Position numbers and translations under genes: made by a program. A stretch of 64,000 nucleotides of DNA from positions 42,645,255-42,709,254 of the forward strand of contig NC_135370.1 in NCBI RefSeq assembly GCF_049243985.1, written 5' to 3'. How positions within the stretch are numbered: the first letter of the stretch is position 1; every line of letters starts with the position of its first letter. Below are positions 1-11,322 of this stretch, piece by piece. A model generated the notes under the pieces. That model worked only from the letters and a program-made list of their open reading frames with translations. It was not told the DNA's origin and searched no databases. This stretch comes from Paroedura picta (taxonomy: Eukaryota; Chordata; Lepidosauria; Squamata; Gekkonidae).

Positions 1-100
1 GAGCATGTGTGACTGGCCCAGGGCCACCCATGGCCACATGGGGATCTGAACCCGGATCTCCCAGACCTTAGTTGGCCATTCTAACCGTTGCTCCTCTCTG
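1..100 (-). mobile_element. tRNA-derived SINE fragment
   Basis: The minus strand reads ctgggagatccgggttcaga, with a B-box-like ggttcagatcc, followed by tggccctgggccagtcacac, the body of a lizard tRNA-SINE. It is cut by the window edge. Confidence 0.62.
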
Positions 101-1395
101 GATCTCGACTGGCTGATGCTTGCCCTTGAGTGTTGCAGCTACACCCTCTTAAGCAGAGCTACTTCTGCCTATGCATTTGTGGCCCATTCCTGCCACTGCT
201 GTAGATTCTTAGGCATCTTTGGGTTTGCTTCTAAAGAAGGCAGGTGCTGCTTATCTTTGCCTTGGCTTCATCAGTGCAGAAACTGTGAAGCTGGAGCCGA
301 AACCACAATGGAAACAGCAAGGTTTTGTTTCGGAATCTTTCCAATGTTACGAGTCTCCGTGGCTTTTGTAGCAACAGCCTAAACATCACATTTCTTAGCG
401 TGGTTATTACAGATAATTAAGGTATATTATAGAAGGTCAAATCCGATGATCGGCTCCAGATATTTTATTTGCAGTCGGTAGCGGAAGTAAGTTTTTTTTT
501 TTAAATGGCTGCAGCATTAAAATAAGTAACACTATGCAAATGAGTGTTGAGGGGACCATCTGTGTCATTTTAATAAAAGACAATTAATGCATGAGAACTA
601 ATGCTCTGCGCAGCAGTAATCTTTACACTGAAGAGACTCTCTCAAAAAAGGAGGAAAAAACCCAGCTCACAAATAAATATCACTGCCAGAACCCCCCAGT
701 CATTTGAGTGCAGTAGGTGGATACGGAGGTTCCTTTCCCTATAATCGGGGGTGGGATGGGGGGGGGGCTCATGGGCCTGAAAAGCAACTCAGTGGCAGAT
801 ATTGAAACAGAATTCAAATTTCCTCATCTTTTAAGACCCCCTCAAGAATACAAGAGGTTGGCTTCAAGTATTGTTGTCAAGAAAATTGATATAGGGGCTT
901 CTGAAACTGGGAAAACTGGGAATTTGGCATAAGAATCCAAGAGATTCTAATGTGTACTGTATCCCTAACCTGGACCCTCATTCCCTGCTCATCCTTCCTG
1001 CTTTGATCTGTTGAAATCCCTTTTTGTTTGTCAGCCACCTCTTACTTGGGATGTATTTGGGACTGGCTGCAAGAAATTGTACCGACCATAAGCTCTTCAA
1101 TTTTATGGACAACATCAAAAGCAGTCGCCAAATCTAAGTCAGAAGAACCAATGAAGCCTGGTCTACAATCCAAAACTTATAAAATCCTTGTGGTTGCTTG
1201 ATGCAGGACGTGAGGACTTTGTATATCAGAATGTCAATGGCCCCCAGACTCATATATTTGTCTTGTTTCTTGCAATGAAAAGATATTCAGCTTCCCACCT
1301 TCCCAACTACTTCAGGTCCCTCCCACCAAGTTTCTTTGTTTCCTCAAACGGTCTCGTGGAGCTGCTATTTGTTCAGTATGTAAAATGTTACATAT
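101..1395. other. no recognised gene or repeat
   Basis: AT-rich non-coding sequence with a poly-T run near 494-502 and G runs near 754-769. The short ORFs have no recognisable similarity. Confidence 0.5.
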
Positions 1396-1428
1396 GTGGA
1401 TGGATAGATGGATGGATGGATGGATGGA
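1396..1428. repeat. (GGAT)n microsatellite
   Basis: About eight tggatgga-type units, one of them GATA-like. Confidence 0.9.
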
Positions 1429-1439
1429 AATTTTGCAAG

Positions 1440-1652
1440 GGAAGAAGAGCTGCTTTTCTATATCTCACTTTTTGCTACCCAAAGCAGCTTACAAACACCT
1501 TTTCCCTTCCTGTCCCCACAACAGACACTGTGAGATCATGGAGAACTGTTCTGCAAGGATGGCTCTAACAGAACTTTGACTGGCCCAAGGTCGCCCAGCT
1601 GACTGCATGTGGAGAAGTGGGGGATCAAACCCAGTTCTCGATGCTGGCTCAC
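1440..1652 (-). mobile_element. tRNA-derived SINE
   Basis: Plus-strand marks in order: gctttctatatctcac, cccaaagcagcttaca, cccttcctgtccccacaaca, gactggcccaaggtcgccca, gctgactgcatgtgg, ggatcaaacccagttctcg (inverse B box). The tRNA-like 5' end is diverged. Confidence 0.8.
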
Positions 1653-2697
1653 AATAGAGAGGCTCCATAGGGAGGTCTGAAGAAGCAAAGGTGGCATATA
1701 GGAAAGGCTTAAGCTATTTCTATACCACACCACAGAAGGAAAGGGCATGACTGATTTCGGAAGGCACAATTTTTCCCTTGAAAGTCTGACACAAAGTCCT
1801 CATGTTTTACCTCAGCAAACACAAGAAACTCCACAATGTGTAATTTAGAGAACAAGAGACCCGTTTACTGGAATAACAAGCTAATTCATATATATTTTTT
1901 AAAACCTGGGATCCAAAAGTCCGTGAGGTAAAAGGGCCAGATGCCAAACTGTATCCCTAACCTGGATACAGGACCCCTAATACTTGTGTATTTTGATGGC
2001 TCCCTTGTTCTCGCGCAAAAATCCGAAACAGGGACTCAGCCCTCATCCAATCCCTGCTTCTGTGTACTGCTGAGGAAACCTCGCAATGTAAACGCGAGAC
2101 TTTAATTTGGAAATACCTACATTGCGGGCCTATTTTGATCATTCTTTGTTATGTTAGACACTCCGCACATTTGTCCTTGGACGAGAATATCACGCTTACG
2201 CTGCAACGGTATCAAAATAGACTGTGCATGACATGTTTTAAAACAAGAAAGAGGCATCTTCATCCAGCTCTGAAGGTGTCGTCCCCCCCCCCCCCGTGCT
2301 GTTCAGTTGCAAAAGCTTCTTCCCTAAGACACAAAAAGCAGGATAGGGATGCCAGGGATTGTACGCTACACTATGTATGTACACAGCAGCATGTCAATGT
2401 CCACTCAGGTAGTGTGGTAGCTAATTCCCTTGGCTTCTTCCCACACTGCTTTCATGGTAAAAACTCAGGACATACACTCAGGTCCATAAGTCCATCTGTC
2501 CATCCATCCCATCTATTTGCTGCCATTTATGACAATTCAAAGAGAACAAAGCAGTACCATAAGACCCCACTCCCACCCCCCAACCCCAGTTCTGTACCCA
2601 GCCCACCTTCCAGTTCACCGCACAGCTGGTATGCCCAGGAAGATGGTAAAACAGGGTATCTCCGGGAGTTTCTTCCCTGACTCCCCTCCAAATTTCA
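1653..2697. other. no recognised gene; homopolymers and a short direct repeat
   Basis: The 18-mer ctgtatccctaacctgga at 957-974 recurs at 1949-1966. A poly-C run lies near 2282-2295. No gene is supported, although 1957-2250 has a faintly coding look in more than one frame. Confidence 0.4.
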
Positions 2698-2860
2698 GAA
2701 TGATTGGTCCTAGGGATCCATGTCAAGGAGCTCCTGAAGAGGGTGCCCCCATCCCTCCATTATATCCTATGGGACGGACTCTCCATTGGATATAATGGAG
2801 AGATGGGGGCATCCTCTTCAGGAGCCCCTAGAAGACTGGACCAATCATTATGGAATTTGA
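2698..2860. repeat. foldback (imperfect inverted repeat), probable MITE core
   Basis: The left arm (caaatttcagaatgattggt, ctcctgaagagggtgccccc, ctccattatatcc) is the inverse of the right arm (ggatataatggag, gggggcatcctcttcaggag, accaatcattatggaatttg). The arms are about 75 bp with a short spacer. Termini and target duplication are not clear. Confidence 0.75.
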
Positions 2861-3074
2861 AGGAGCTACCCTGAAATTTTGGACAGTTGGAAAAGCCAAA
2901 ATTCCCATTATAGCCAGTGGCCACATTGACTTTAATGGATGCCAAAGCCAAATTGGCCAGATAGGGTTCTTAGTGATTCGAGTCTTTTGATTTGGGGGGG
3001 GGGGGGGAGGACATGAATCATTCCTGATTTTTTGGGGGGAGGAAAGAAAACTTACAAAAGGCATGCCTTGTGTC

Positions 3075-3473
3075 ACAACACAGAAAAACATTTTATTTTA
3101 TTTCTGGCATCGCCTATACACATGTCCGCCTATTCGTTGCTCCAGGTACATCACCATTAAAAAAAATAAATTCCTGTCCCCAAGAGAGGAAGGCGGGTGC
3201 AAGGGCGGGACGATACAGATGACTCTAGCCCGTTTGAGCCTCCATACCACCTTCCTTCTGCTGGTTGCCTGTTGGTTGCTCTCTGGGTGCTGGCGCTTTT
3301 TAGATTGCTGAATCCGCTTTATGCAATTCCCAAGCTCGCGCTTTAAAATGGAGGATGTGCTGAGCTGCCAGCTGGCCAGACGCTGGATGTGGGCGACATC
3401 ATGCGGGGCGGCCAGAATATAATGCCTACATTAGGTAAGTATTTCATTATATTTATTGCGTGCAGAAAAGCCC
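3075..3473 (+). mobile_element. Harbinger-like non-autonomous element, right part (family H)
   Basis: Shares cgctttaaaatggaggatgt, tttatgcaattccc, cgctggatgt and gacatcatgc with the element at 20761-21565. The right end (gcgtgcagaaaagccc) is a worn version of that family's TIR. The left part is missing. Confidence 0.7.
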
Positions 3474-3717
3474 GTAACTGCTAAAAAGAAGTGTGTGTGT
3501 TTCATGCGACTGATCGAAGAGGTATTGTGCACGTTCTCTTTGCTGTCCTGCATTTCTACCTTACACACCTAAACCCCAGGCAAGGTGTCCGTTATATCTG
3601 TATGTTGTATTACTCAGCATGATTCATGCACGTAACCACCCCTAGGGATAGCCACACCAGCCACATCTGTCATGAGCTTGACAATGGTGAGAGAAAGACA
3701 GCTACTCCTCCACCGGA

Positions 3718-3942
3718 ACCCAACCTGGATAGCCCAGGCAGGCCTGATCCAGTCAGATCTCAGAAGCTAAGCAGGGTCGGCCCTGGCTAGCACTTGGAAG
3801 GGTGACTGCCAGGGAAATACCAGGGTTGTAGCTCAGGGACCAGCAATGGCAAGCCACCTCCGAATATCTCTTGCCTGGCAGCCAGACAATCATTGGACCC
3901 CTGTCTATCTTACACAAATGCCATATGATAAATAAATAAATC
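3718..3942 (+). mobile_element. 5S rRNA-derived SINE with (AAAT)n tail
   Basis: The head follows 5S rRNA: gatccagtcagatctcagaa, the hallmark GAAGCTAAGCAGGGTCGG (3763-3780), then ctggctagcacttggaaggg and gggaaataccagggttg. The internal 5S promoter region is therefore at least partly kept. The body includes ccagcaatggcaagccacct and the tail is aataaataaataaa. It is a retroposon, not a 5S gene. Confidence 0.88.
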
Positions 3943-6711
3943 CTCCATTAGATATGTGTTTCCTTTAATTCTTCAGAAAAACTTGGAGACTGTTCTCATG
4001 TAATATTTCCCTCAATTGCTCACCTGGATACGATGCAAACTAGACTTCAGACAACTTCATGTGGATTTGTCATTTATTCCAACTCTCCCCCATTGTTTCC
4101 TCTTTCATGAATATTTTGCCTATTTTCTTCACACTTGGTTGTTCCGCTCTCGAGATGTATACTACCTGGAAACTTCCCACTGCTGCTTTCAAATGAAATA
4201 AGATCTCAGATATCCGAGTGACCCAAGCGATATTACTTTTGCAATGGAAAGAGGCCTTGCCTCTTCTTTTAGTTGCTGAAATATAAACTGGGTGGTTCTG
4301 TTCATTGGGGATAATGTGTTTCTACACCGCGACAGGACTTGAACGGGCCTGCACAACTTGTGATGCGCAGAATGAAAGCAGCCCACCGCCTCATGCGTGG
4401 TGGCACATCCAGGGCTGAAAACACATTCTGGTTGGGCTGCCTTGCAGAGACTACAATAACTGGGCTATCAAACACCTGCTAGGCCACTGTGCCGTGTGAG
4501 AAGACGAGGTTTGCTTGATTAGTGCACCAAATTATTTGTTAGGGAAATTTTGAATACCTGTTCTCATCAAAGGCAGTAGAGGCAGCTTGTGTTACCTTTA
4601 TGGTATCTCAGACAGGGCCGGTTTATCCATGTGGCACATGGGCCTGTTCCTTTCGCCGCGCCAAAGCCAGGACCTCGTGGGGGGGGGTTGGGGAAAGGCT
4701 TCGGCACCTACTCCTTTCACCGTGCTGAAGCCGGGTCCTCGGGGGAGGGCGGGGGGGCCGGCGCGGCGGAGGGGCCTGCCAGGAGCCCTGCAAGGCCGCC
4801 AGGGCCACCCGCGCCCATGTATCTAGTTACTGAATAAGGCTGCAGCAGGATTATAGATCAAGCTGGTGTGATCCTAGCTGCTTAAAGATTCCAGCTGCAG
4901 AGACTCATGTGCAGAGGCCCTGTTGACATACCATCACACAAGCTTCTGCCTCAAGGTTCGGGCTAGTTACTCTTCCCGGAGGCACAGCATTCTTCATTCG
5001 GGACAAAGCCTGGTTGTAAAGGGAGGTTAGGGAGGAAACAAAACATCTTCCCCCAAGGACTTTGCGCAGGCTCAGTATCCTGCGCTGCAACCTGTGCAAT
5101 GCAGCAATGCATGCTTTGCACATGAGCTGCATGAAATATCACCCCTGGAGCGTGCAAAGTCCGAACACAAAGGTGCCATGCATGACCCAGAGCCTGAGCA
5201 AAGGTCCCGAGGAAGGTTCTTTTGCCTCCCCAACCTCCTCTTTAAATTGAGATTGGCCGAGTCCCATCCTTCATAGATTTCCTACTCCAAAGCCGCCTTC
5301 CTTAAAAGCCTTTTGATCAAGCCATTGTCGTTCAACATTTTCACGAAACCGCATGCCTCTCTTCTCGGAGGAGAATGGCATGCATGTGCCCACGGAAGAG
5401 CTCTTCATTGTATAATTTAGTTTTCAGCTGAGTGTGAACTTACCGCAGGTGAAAATAAGATGATCCAGATCTGTCAGCACTGCTATACATGTAGGTGGTT
5501 CCATTATTATAATTTGTGAAACGCTCACAAGCTGTCTTTGTAAGGGTTTGTACATAGAATAATGTATTACAACGAGGCAAGATGTTCTACCTTATAATGG
5601 CAGCTACCACTTGTGCAGTCTGTAGAAGCAATTGAACGTGTCATAAATAATAAGAAACATTATGCTGCAAGGCGGGGGCCGGGGGGGGGGGAGGGAAGAG
5701 AGAAAACAGGAAAGCAATACACAGACTGAGCGATGAGAGGCCAAGATCTTGAAACCACTCTCTTGTAAGGAATCCTGTGTAAATGATTTTCAAGACAGGG
5801 CCTTTCTTGTGGGCAGGGTATTTAATTTTCTTCCTGCCTGTGGCAGTTTCCCCACCCCCAACATCTTGTATATTACATAATTACTGTATTGTAGGTTTTA
5901 CTGCACTTCAGAAGAAACCGTTCTGAGCAACAGGCTAGCAAAACTAACAGAGCATCAGGCTTCCAGCCTTTTTATCTCAGGCAGTGGTTCCCAGCCCCCA
6001 AGGCCAAATTTATTTTGAAGGGTGACCCATCCAGGGCTGGCGCAAGGTTGTTTCGATGTCAGCAATTGATCACCTAGGTGCCCGCCTGTTCCCACATTTC
6101 ATTTTCCAGAGGGCCCAATCAGATGTTTTGAACTTGAGAAAGCAACAAGTATCACACAAAGGGCACAACTGCCCCCCACTATGGACCCCGAGTCAATGGG
6201 AGTTCGTCTCCCCCTCCTCCTCCACCAGCTGATCCAAAGCTGGAATTGGAGGAGGTGTGCTGGGGGTTCAGGAGATATGGGAAGCTGGCAGGTGGTAGTG
6301 GAGAGGCTGGCATAAGGGTCTCAGGGCAGTCCCAGGTAGAGGGCAGTGAGGCACTGCTGGGGGCAGGGGAAGAGGCTGGGCTGCTGACGGAGACGCACCA
6401 TGACAAAACTCATGCACACAGAAGCCTCTTCCTACCCTCCTCCAGTTTTTCTATGGCTCCCACCTACTCTCCCACCTACCCCTCTCCTTCGGCTCCTTCC
6501 CTGAAATTGCTGAGTGCCTTTCCCTCTTCATTATGGTCACAAAGTGGGAGGGGGAGATGAGAATGTAAGGAGCTGGCAAGAAGGAAAGAAAAAGATATGC
6601 ATTCGGCATAAACAGCCAAAAAAAAAGACATGTATTTTTCGGGCATTAAGTCGAATACGGATTAAAGCATCTGAATGGCTACTGGTATAGCCGAGCTTAA
6701 ATAAAAGCAAT
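3943..6711. other. no recognised gene; one GC-rich patch
   Basis: Mostly unique-looking non-coding sequence. A GC-rich patch lies at about 4610-4815 (starting cagacagggccggtttatcc), possibly an old DNA-transposon remnant. A poly-G run lies near 5680. A piece reading caggcagtggttcccagccc near 5970 resembles a hAT terminus, but no partner end is seen. Confidence 0.45.
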
Positions 6712-6900
6712 GTTTATTCTATTATTTATTGTTTTTAATTATTATTATTTTATTCATTTTTAATCATCATTTATTTATTTATTTTGGTTTATTTATCAGA
6801 TTGAGATGCTACCCTTCACCAAGGGCTCAGGCTGGCTTTCATCTATTTCCATTTACAAGAATTTAAAACCATTTTAAACTAATCATTAAAACAATCCAAG
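6712..6900 (-). mobile_element. LINE (CR1/L2-like) 3' end remnant
   Basis: A (TTTA)/(ATT)-rich stretch followed by gatgctacccttcaccaagg, gctcaggctggctttc and a long A-rich part is the inverse of the common LINE 3' end of this window. Confidence 0.6.
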
Positions 6901-7123
6901 CCTCCACTACCGTTTCTCTGTTTCTGAGAGGGAGGAGAATAAAGTGCTGTCGGTACAGCCCCCAGTCGTGGGTCCAGCTTTTCTCATTGTATCCAACCAT
7001 TCTTCATTGCTATAGGGCGGCCAGCCAGGCCTGTAGCCAGAATATTTTTGTTGGAGGGGCAAATTTTTGTTAAGGGGACTGACTCACCTAGGACTGTCAA
7101 CTTCCAGATGAGAACTGGAGAGA

Positions 7124-7705
7124 CTAGGGTGTAAACTGCACGGAGCTTTTATTCCAACCCCAGGTCGATTCAGTCCCTGCCCTCTACACAGAATGCGATT
7201 TCCGTTTGGATTTGGGCCAATTTAAATTTTCCTTCTGCAGCAAGAAGGATTGATCCGGAGTGACCCTACATTTATTGTGTGATATCTTAGAGTGCTTTTA
7301 ATGCTCAATATTTTTCAGATCCGGATTGGGAAAGAAAGCTCCATGGTAGAGAACCTCTGATAGGCCACACCTGGTCATGTGATAAGCTTGCCTTAAAGGA
7401 GAAGCCCCTAATTTCTCTCAACTTCTGTCGGTCCTGGATTTTTTCTCCCTTCTCTGCCATCTTCGATCCTCTCTGCCCCCCCCTCCAAGAAAAGAAAGAG
7501 ACTCCCTGCTTGGCTCCTCTCCCCCTTCAAGAAAAGAAAGAAAGAGGCTTGGCTCCCCCCCTTCTGAACTGCCCTAACCACGTGCAGAAGACTTTCCTGT
7601 TTCAATGGGGAGGGGGGAGGAGAGGAAGACCCGAGTTCGAAGTGATCTGAATTCAACAAGATTGACAATGGAATAAACAAAGTAAGTGCAGACTCTGCCT
7701 AGGCC
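7124..7705. mobile_element. TIR-type non-autonomous DNA element (family A), copy 1
   Basis: It is clearly homologous to 27506-28104: gattgatccggagtgaccct, ccttaaaggagaagccccta, ttcaagaaaagaaag, gatctgaattcaacaagatt. The ends ggtgtaaactgcac and gtgcagactctgcc are inverted matches flanked by TAG on both sides, so a 3-bp duplication as in PIF/Harbinger is possible. ORFs in it are not conserved between the copies. Confidence 0.68.
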
Positions 7706-9371
7706 CCTGAGCACCCAGAATTTCCTCCTCCTGCACAGCATGCTGGGCTTTACCTCAGTCTTGGCTTCCGCTGTGCAACCATCGGCTGACACCACTTGCA
7801 GGAAGATGGAGTAGTAGCCAGTCTCGTGGCCTGCACTGCTGCTGAGGTATCCAAAGCGGACCCAGACCCAGCTGAGGCATTTTTCTGAAATCCTGAAAAT
7901 CAGGATTTCCAAAAAATTCTAGATTCCAGAATTGGAGTGAAGGATTTTCTGGAAATATCTAAATTGGGGGGGGGGGGGGTTACAGTAGACATGAACCGAA
8001 AAATGCCATTTTTTCTTGCACACCCCTAATGTACAAGTCAAATCATGCAACGCCTCCTACCCATAATAGCGTGATATTATATCACACTATTTCTCCCCTC
8101 CACACTTTAAAGCCTTCCTGCTGCAGCATCTCGCCTTTTCCCCTCCTCATATGCTGCGCATCACAAGTTAAGAATAATGAAATCATGATCTGGCTGCTGG
8201 GCAGCCTCTGGATATAGGCATGAGGAAGGGCCTGAATATGTTGCCAACATTCAGAAGTTGTCCAGCTTCATTTTGCACGTGCGGAAATTCCTCAATCTTC
8301 CCTCCACTATATCTCATGGCAGCCTGAAATGTAACCCCTTCCCTCCAGTTTTGTTTCTGGGATTCCTCTAACCCAGACATTTCGGGGGCATTCCAGGTTG
8401 CCATGGAAGGGGGGGGGGAGAATCTGAGGGTGGAAATCCTTGTGCCCACAGAAATGTTGGTCTAGCTCCCACCCTATGTCTCTCTTCTGCTGTCTTCCTT
8501 CAAGGTAAAAAGACTTCCTCTCACAGAGGAATTAATTCTTCAGATGGAGAAGGGCTTCCTCGGATGGAGTGTTTATTTGTTGAAGGAAGTCTTGTCTGCT
8601 GGAAGAAGACTTGGTAGGAAGGAACCATGGGATAGAACCTACTATCTTTCAAACATGGAATCAAACAAAACCTGAAAAGGTCAAAGCAGAATCTTGTACT
8701 TGAACCAAAACTGAAGTGGGAACCAGATCTCTCAATTGCTTTGGATCTGAATCAGAAACAGGCTAGTAAATTAAAAAAAAAACAACAATTATGATAGGTT
8801 AAAAATGATTCAGTAATCAGGAGTTCTGAAAGATCTGATGAGGAAGATGACTGACAGGAGCCACAGTCATCCCTTCTTCAATCCTAATAAAAGCAGTCAA
8901 AGAGAGACTTCCCAGGAAACCATTCAAGAATTACTATTCACTTTTCTAATACCTTTGTAGATTAGTCATTCCTCATCTTCTTGCAGTTAACTTGTCATTG
9001 AACACTGCTTGTGTCACTCAGATGAGGACAGAGAAAAAGCTAATGCAACCACACTATGGACTACGCAGGGATTTCGTAATTTGATACAGAAATCAGTGGA
9101 ACTGAATTAGATTGGTTTTCCACTCAGAAATCTCTGGATGGTTGAGGTTATGCCCATTTAAACGTGGGAGTACCAAGAAGACACGATTTCTGTCTAGCGC
9201 GTGGCCCACAGATACATAAGTCTGCAATGGCATTCAACAAACCTTACCTCACTAAAAATGAAAATCAACCCATAAGAAAGTGTAGAAGCTTTGTCAGGTT
9301 CCTACATCCTGCAAGTCAGCCTGATGCCTTGGCCCAAGGAACAGACTCTGTAGTCCTCCAGTTAAGTGGGA
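7706..9371. other. no assigned gene; coding-like patch at 7706-7880 (minus)
   Basis: A minus-strand frame in 7706-7880 reads like ordinary protein (VRFGYLSSSAGHETGYYSIF, then QVVSADGCTAEAKTEVK) with balanced composition and a possible donor after the KTEV codons. I do not recognise the protein and see no neighbouring exon. The rest is non-coding with poly-G runs near 7967 and 8411. Confidence 0.35.
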
Positions 9372-9495
9372 AGCCAGCTTGGTGTAGTGGTTAAGAGTGG
9401 TGGCTTCTAATCTGGCAAGCTGGGTTCAATTCCCCGCCCCCCCCACATGCAGCCAGCAGAGTGACCTTGGGCTCACCACAGCACTGATAAAGCTG
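9372..9495 (+). mobile_element. tRNA-derived SINE, head and body
   Basis: The head is well preserved: gccagcttggtgtagtggtt (A-box region), ttctaatctggcaagctg, ggttcaattcc (B box), then cacatgcagccagc, gtgaccttgggctcacca and cactgataaagctgttctg. The usual 3' half is missing after 9495. Confidence 0.88.
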
Positions 9496-9545
9496 TTCTG
9501 AGGGTGTGGAGACTGAGGGTGTGGATTTAGAGGGTGTGGAGACTG

Positions 9546-9703
9546 AGGAGGGTAGGGATTAGGGAGGGAACTCTGGTTATAATGATATAGATTCCACCCT
9601 CTAAATCAGTTATTTTTTCATTGGGAACTAATCTCTATTGTCTAGAGATCAGTTGTCATTCCAGGAGATCTTCAAGCCCCACCTGGAGGTTGGCAATCCT
9701 GCT
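9546..9703. repeat. unclassified lizard interspersed repeat (family L)
   Basis: Signature segments: tagattccaccctctaaatc, cattgggaactaatctctat, gtctagagatcagttgtcat, gagatcttcaagccccacct, ggaggttggcaatcctg. Confidence 0.75.
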
Positions 9704-11229
9704 CAGAAGACCCCATGAGACATTTCCTTTGGGTCTGCAGGGAATACTCACATGGAAATTGATGTCCTCATCATACAAGGATGCAATTTTGTAATTGCCT
9801 TTCATGACAGCCATTTTGCCAAATGGGCTCACCTCCTGTGGCAGCCATTTTGTGGTGATGTCCATTATCCTTTCTCAAAACCCCCAAAGTGTCCACAAGC
9901 TTAACAACATTTGGGACATCTGTCTTATACAAAAAACCCTCCATCCTCTTTGATGTTTCCTGCTGTGCCTGAGATGTTTTCAGTTTCTTTACTTTCAACT
10001 CTGTGACTAATTATTTTCGGGTGGGAGGGGACTAAGATTGTATAAAGTTTTATAAATGTTGTTGCCACACAGATTTATATGGCAGCATTACGTTTGTTTT
10101 CTTTGCTGCTGGAGTATACCAAACGAAAACCCTTCGTCCTTTCTAACCTTCCCTCTTCCCAACATGAGCAAAAAATGTGTACCATGTTTCTTGTGTATTG
10201 AAGGCGATCAACAGAATATTTGGGGATGGATATCATTGTCATATGATTAGCAGAATTCTAGAATATATATGTTCTTTCTCTTAGGCATTACATTGTAAGA
10301 TGTTATGATAAGAAACTAATGGACCAATTTGAAATTGGTTTTGAATTTTTCCAGTTTGGTTTCAGTTCAAACACTAACTTTAAAAGAGTAAAGGATTCAT
10401 CTCTTTTGAATCCATCGTGACGTTATTTTAAAACTTGGTTTCTGAGCTGGAGCTTAACCACAGAGTTTAAAAATATTGTTGCACCTGAACTAGAATGAAG
10501 CCCAAATGTTTAACTGCTTGTTTTCTCATGATCTACTACTATCCTACTTTAAGATAACTCCTGCCTTCCTGCTTCCATCCTGGGCCACATAGCACATACA
10601 AGGAAATGTGAAGCACATGTAATTGCTGTGATCTCCAAGAGAGGGGTTGTGGGCATTGTTGAGAACCTAGGAAACTGCTACCAAAATTCTCAGCACACAC
10701 CGCTACAATTCCCAGTGTCTCTAAAGGTCCAGGTGACTAGTTTCCAACACAGTACATATGTAATGCAGATGTGCCAGTTTAAACTGCAATATGAGCTTCT
10801 GCAGGTGGTAAGCCTAGCTTTATCACTGGATAAAAGACAAGGAGATTTGCTTAAGCATGTAATCTCTGTAACAACCCTTTTCCTTGGAAACTGGCTTTGA
10901 ACAGTCACAGTTCATATGTTAGCCATGTATATTATCATTTGGATTTTTTTCCCCCTTGTGTAGAAATGTGTTTCTATAATTTTGAAAAAAGCATACTCTA
11001 GAAATGCTGAATGTGCAATCACAAGAAGGCAAAAGGTGTATTGATGCCTTCAGTGTCTCACTGATACGTTGTTCTCTACCTATGCATATGCTAGATGTTC
11101 AAAGGGATAGTGAAAATAGGTGTCCTCCGAGTCAGGTGCATTTCTCAAAACTCTCTGTGGTGCACTAGGCCATCTGATGTGATTGAACTGTGGTGCCAGA
11201 GAGTACAGAACAAAACATTGCATTAAGAA
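9704..11229. other. no recognised gene or repeat
   Basis: AT-rich, apparently unique sequence. Several short ORFs exist with no recognisable similarity. Confidence 0.5.
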
Positions 11230-11322
11230 ACTGTTCTTAAGCTGAACAGGAGAATTCTACGTCAGTTAAGTTTCAGTTGAAGGGTGGGCTATAAAATAAA
11301 GCTGTTGTTGTTGTTGTTGTTA
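11230..11322 (+). mobile_element. LINE 3' tail remnant with (TTG)n
   Basis: gggtgggctataaaataaag followed by a (TTG)n run matches the form of a LINE 3' terminus and its microsatellite tail. Confidence 0.45.

Noticed and set aside
3718-3942. 5S rRNA gene
   Set aside because: The 5S similarity is diverged and is followed by a SINE body and (AAAT)n tail, so it is a retroposon.
9372-9495. tRNA gene
   Set aside because: A-box- and B-box-like sequences are present, but no cloverleaf could be drawn and the unit is a repeated SINE head.
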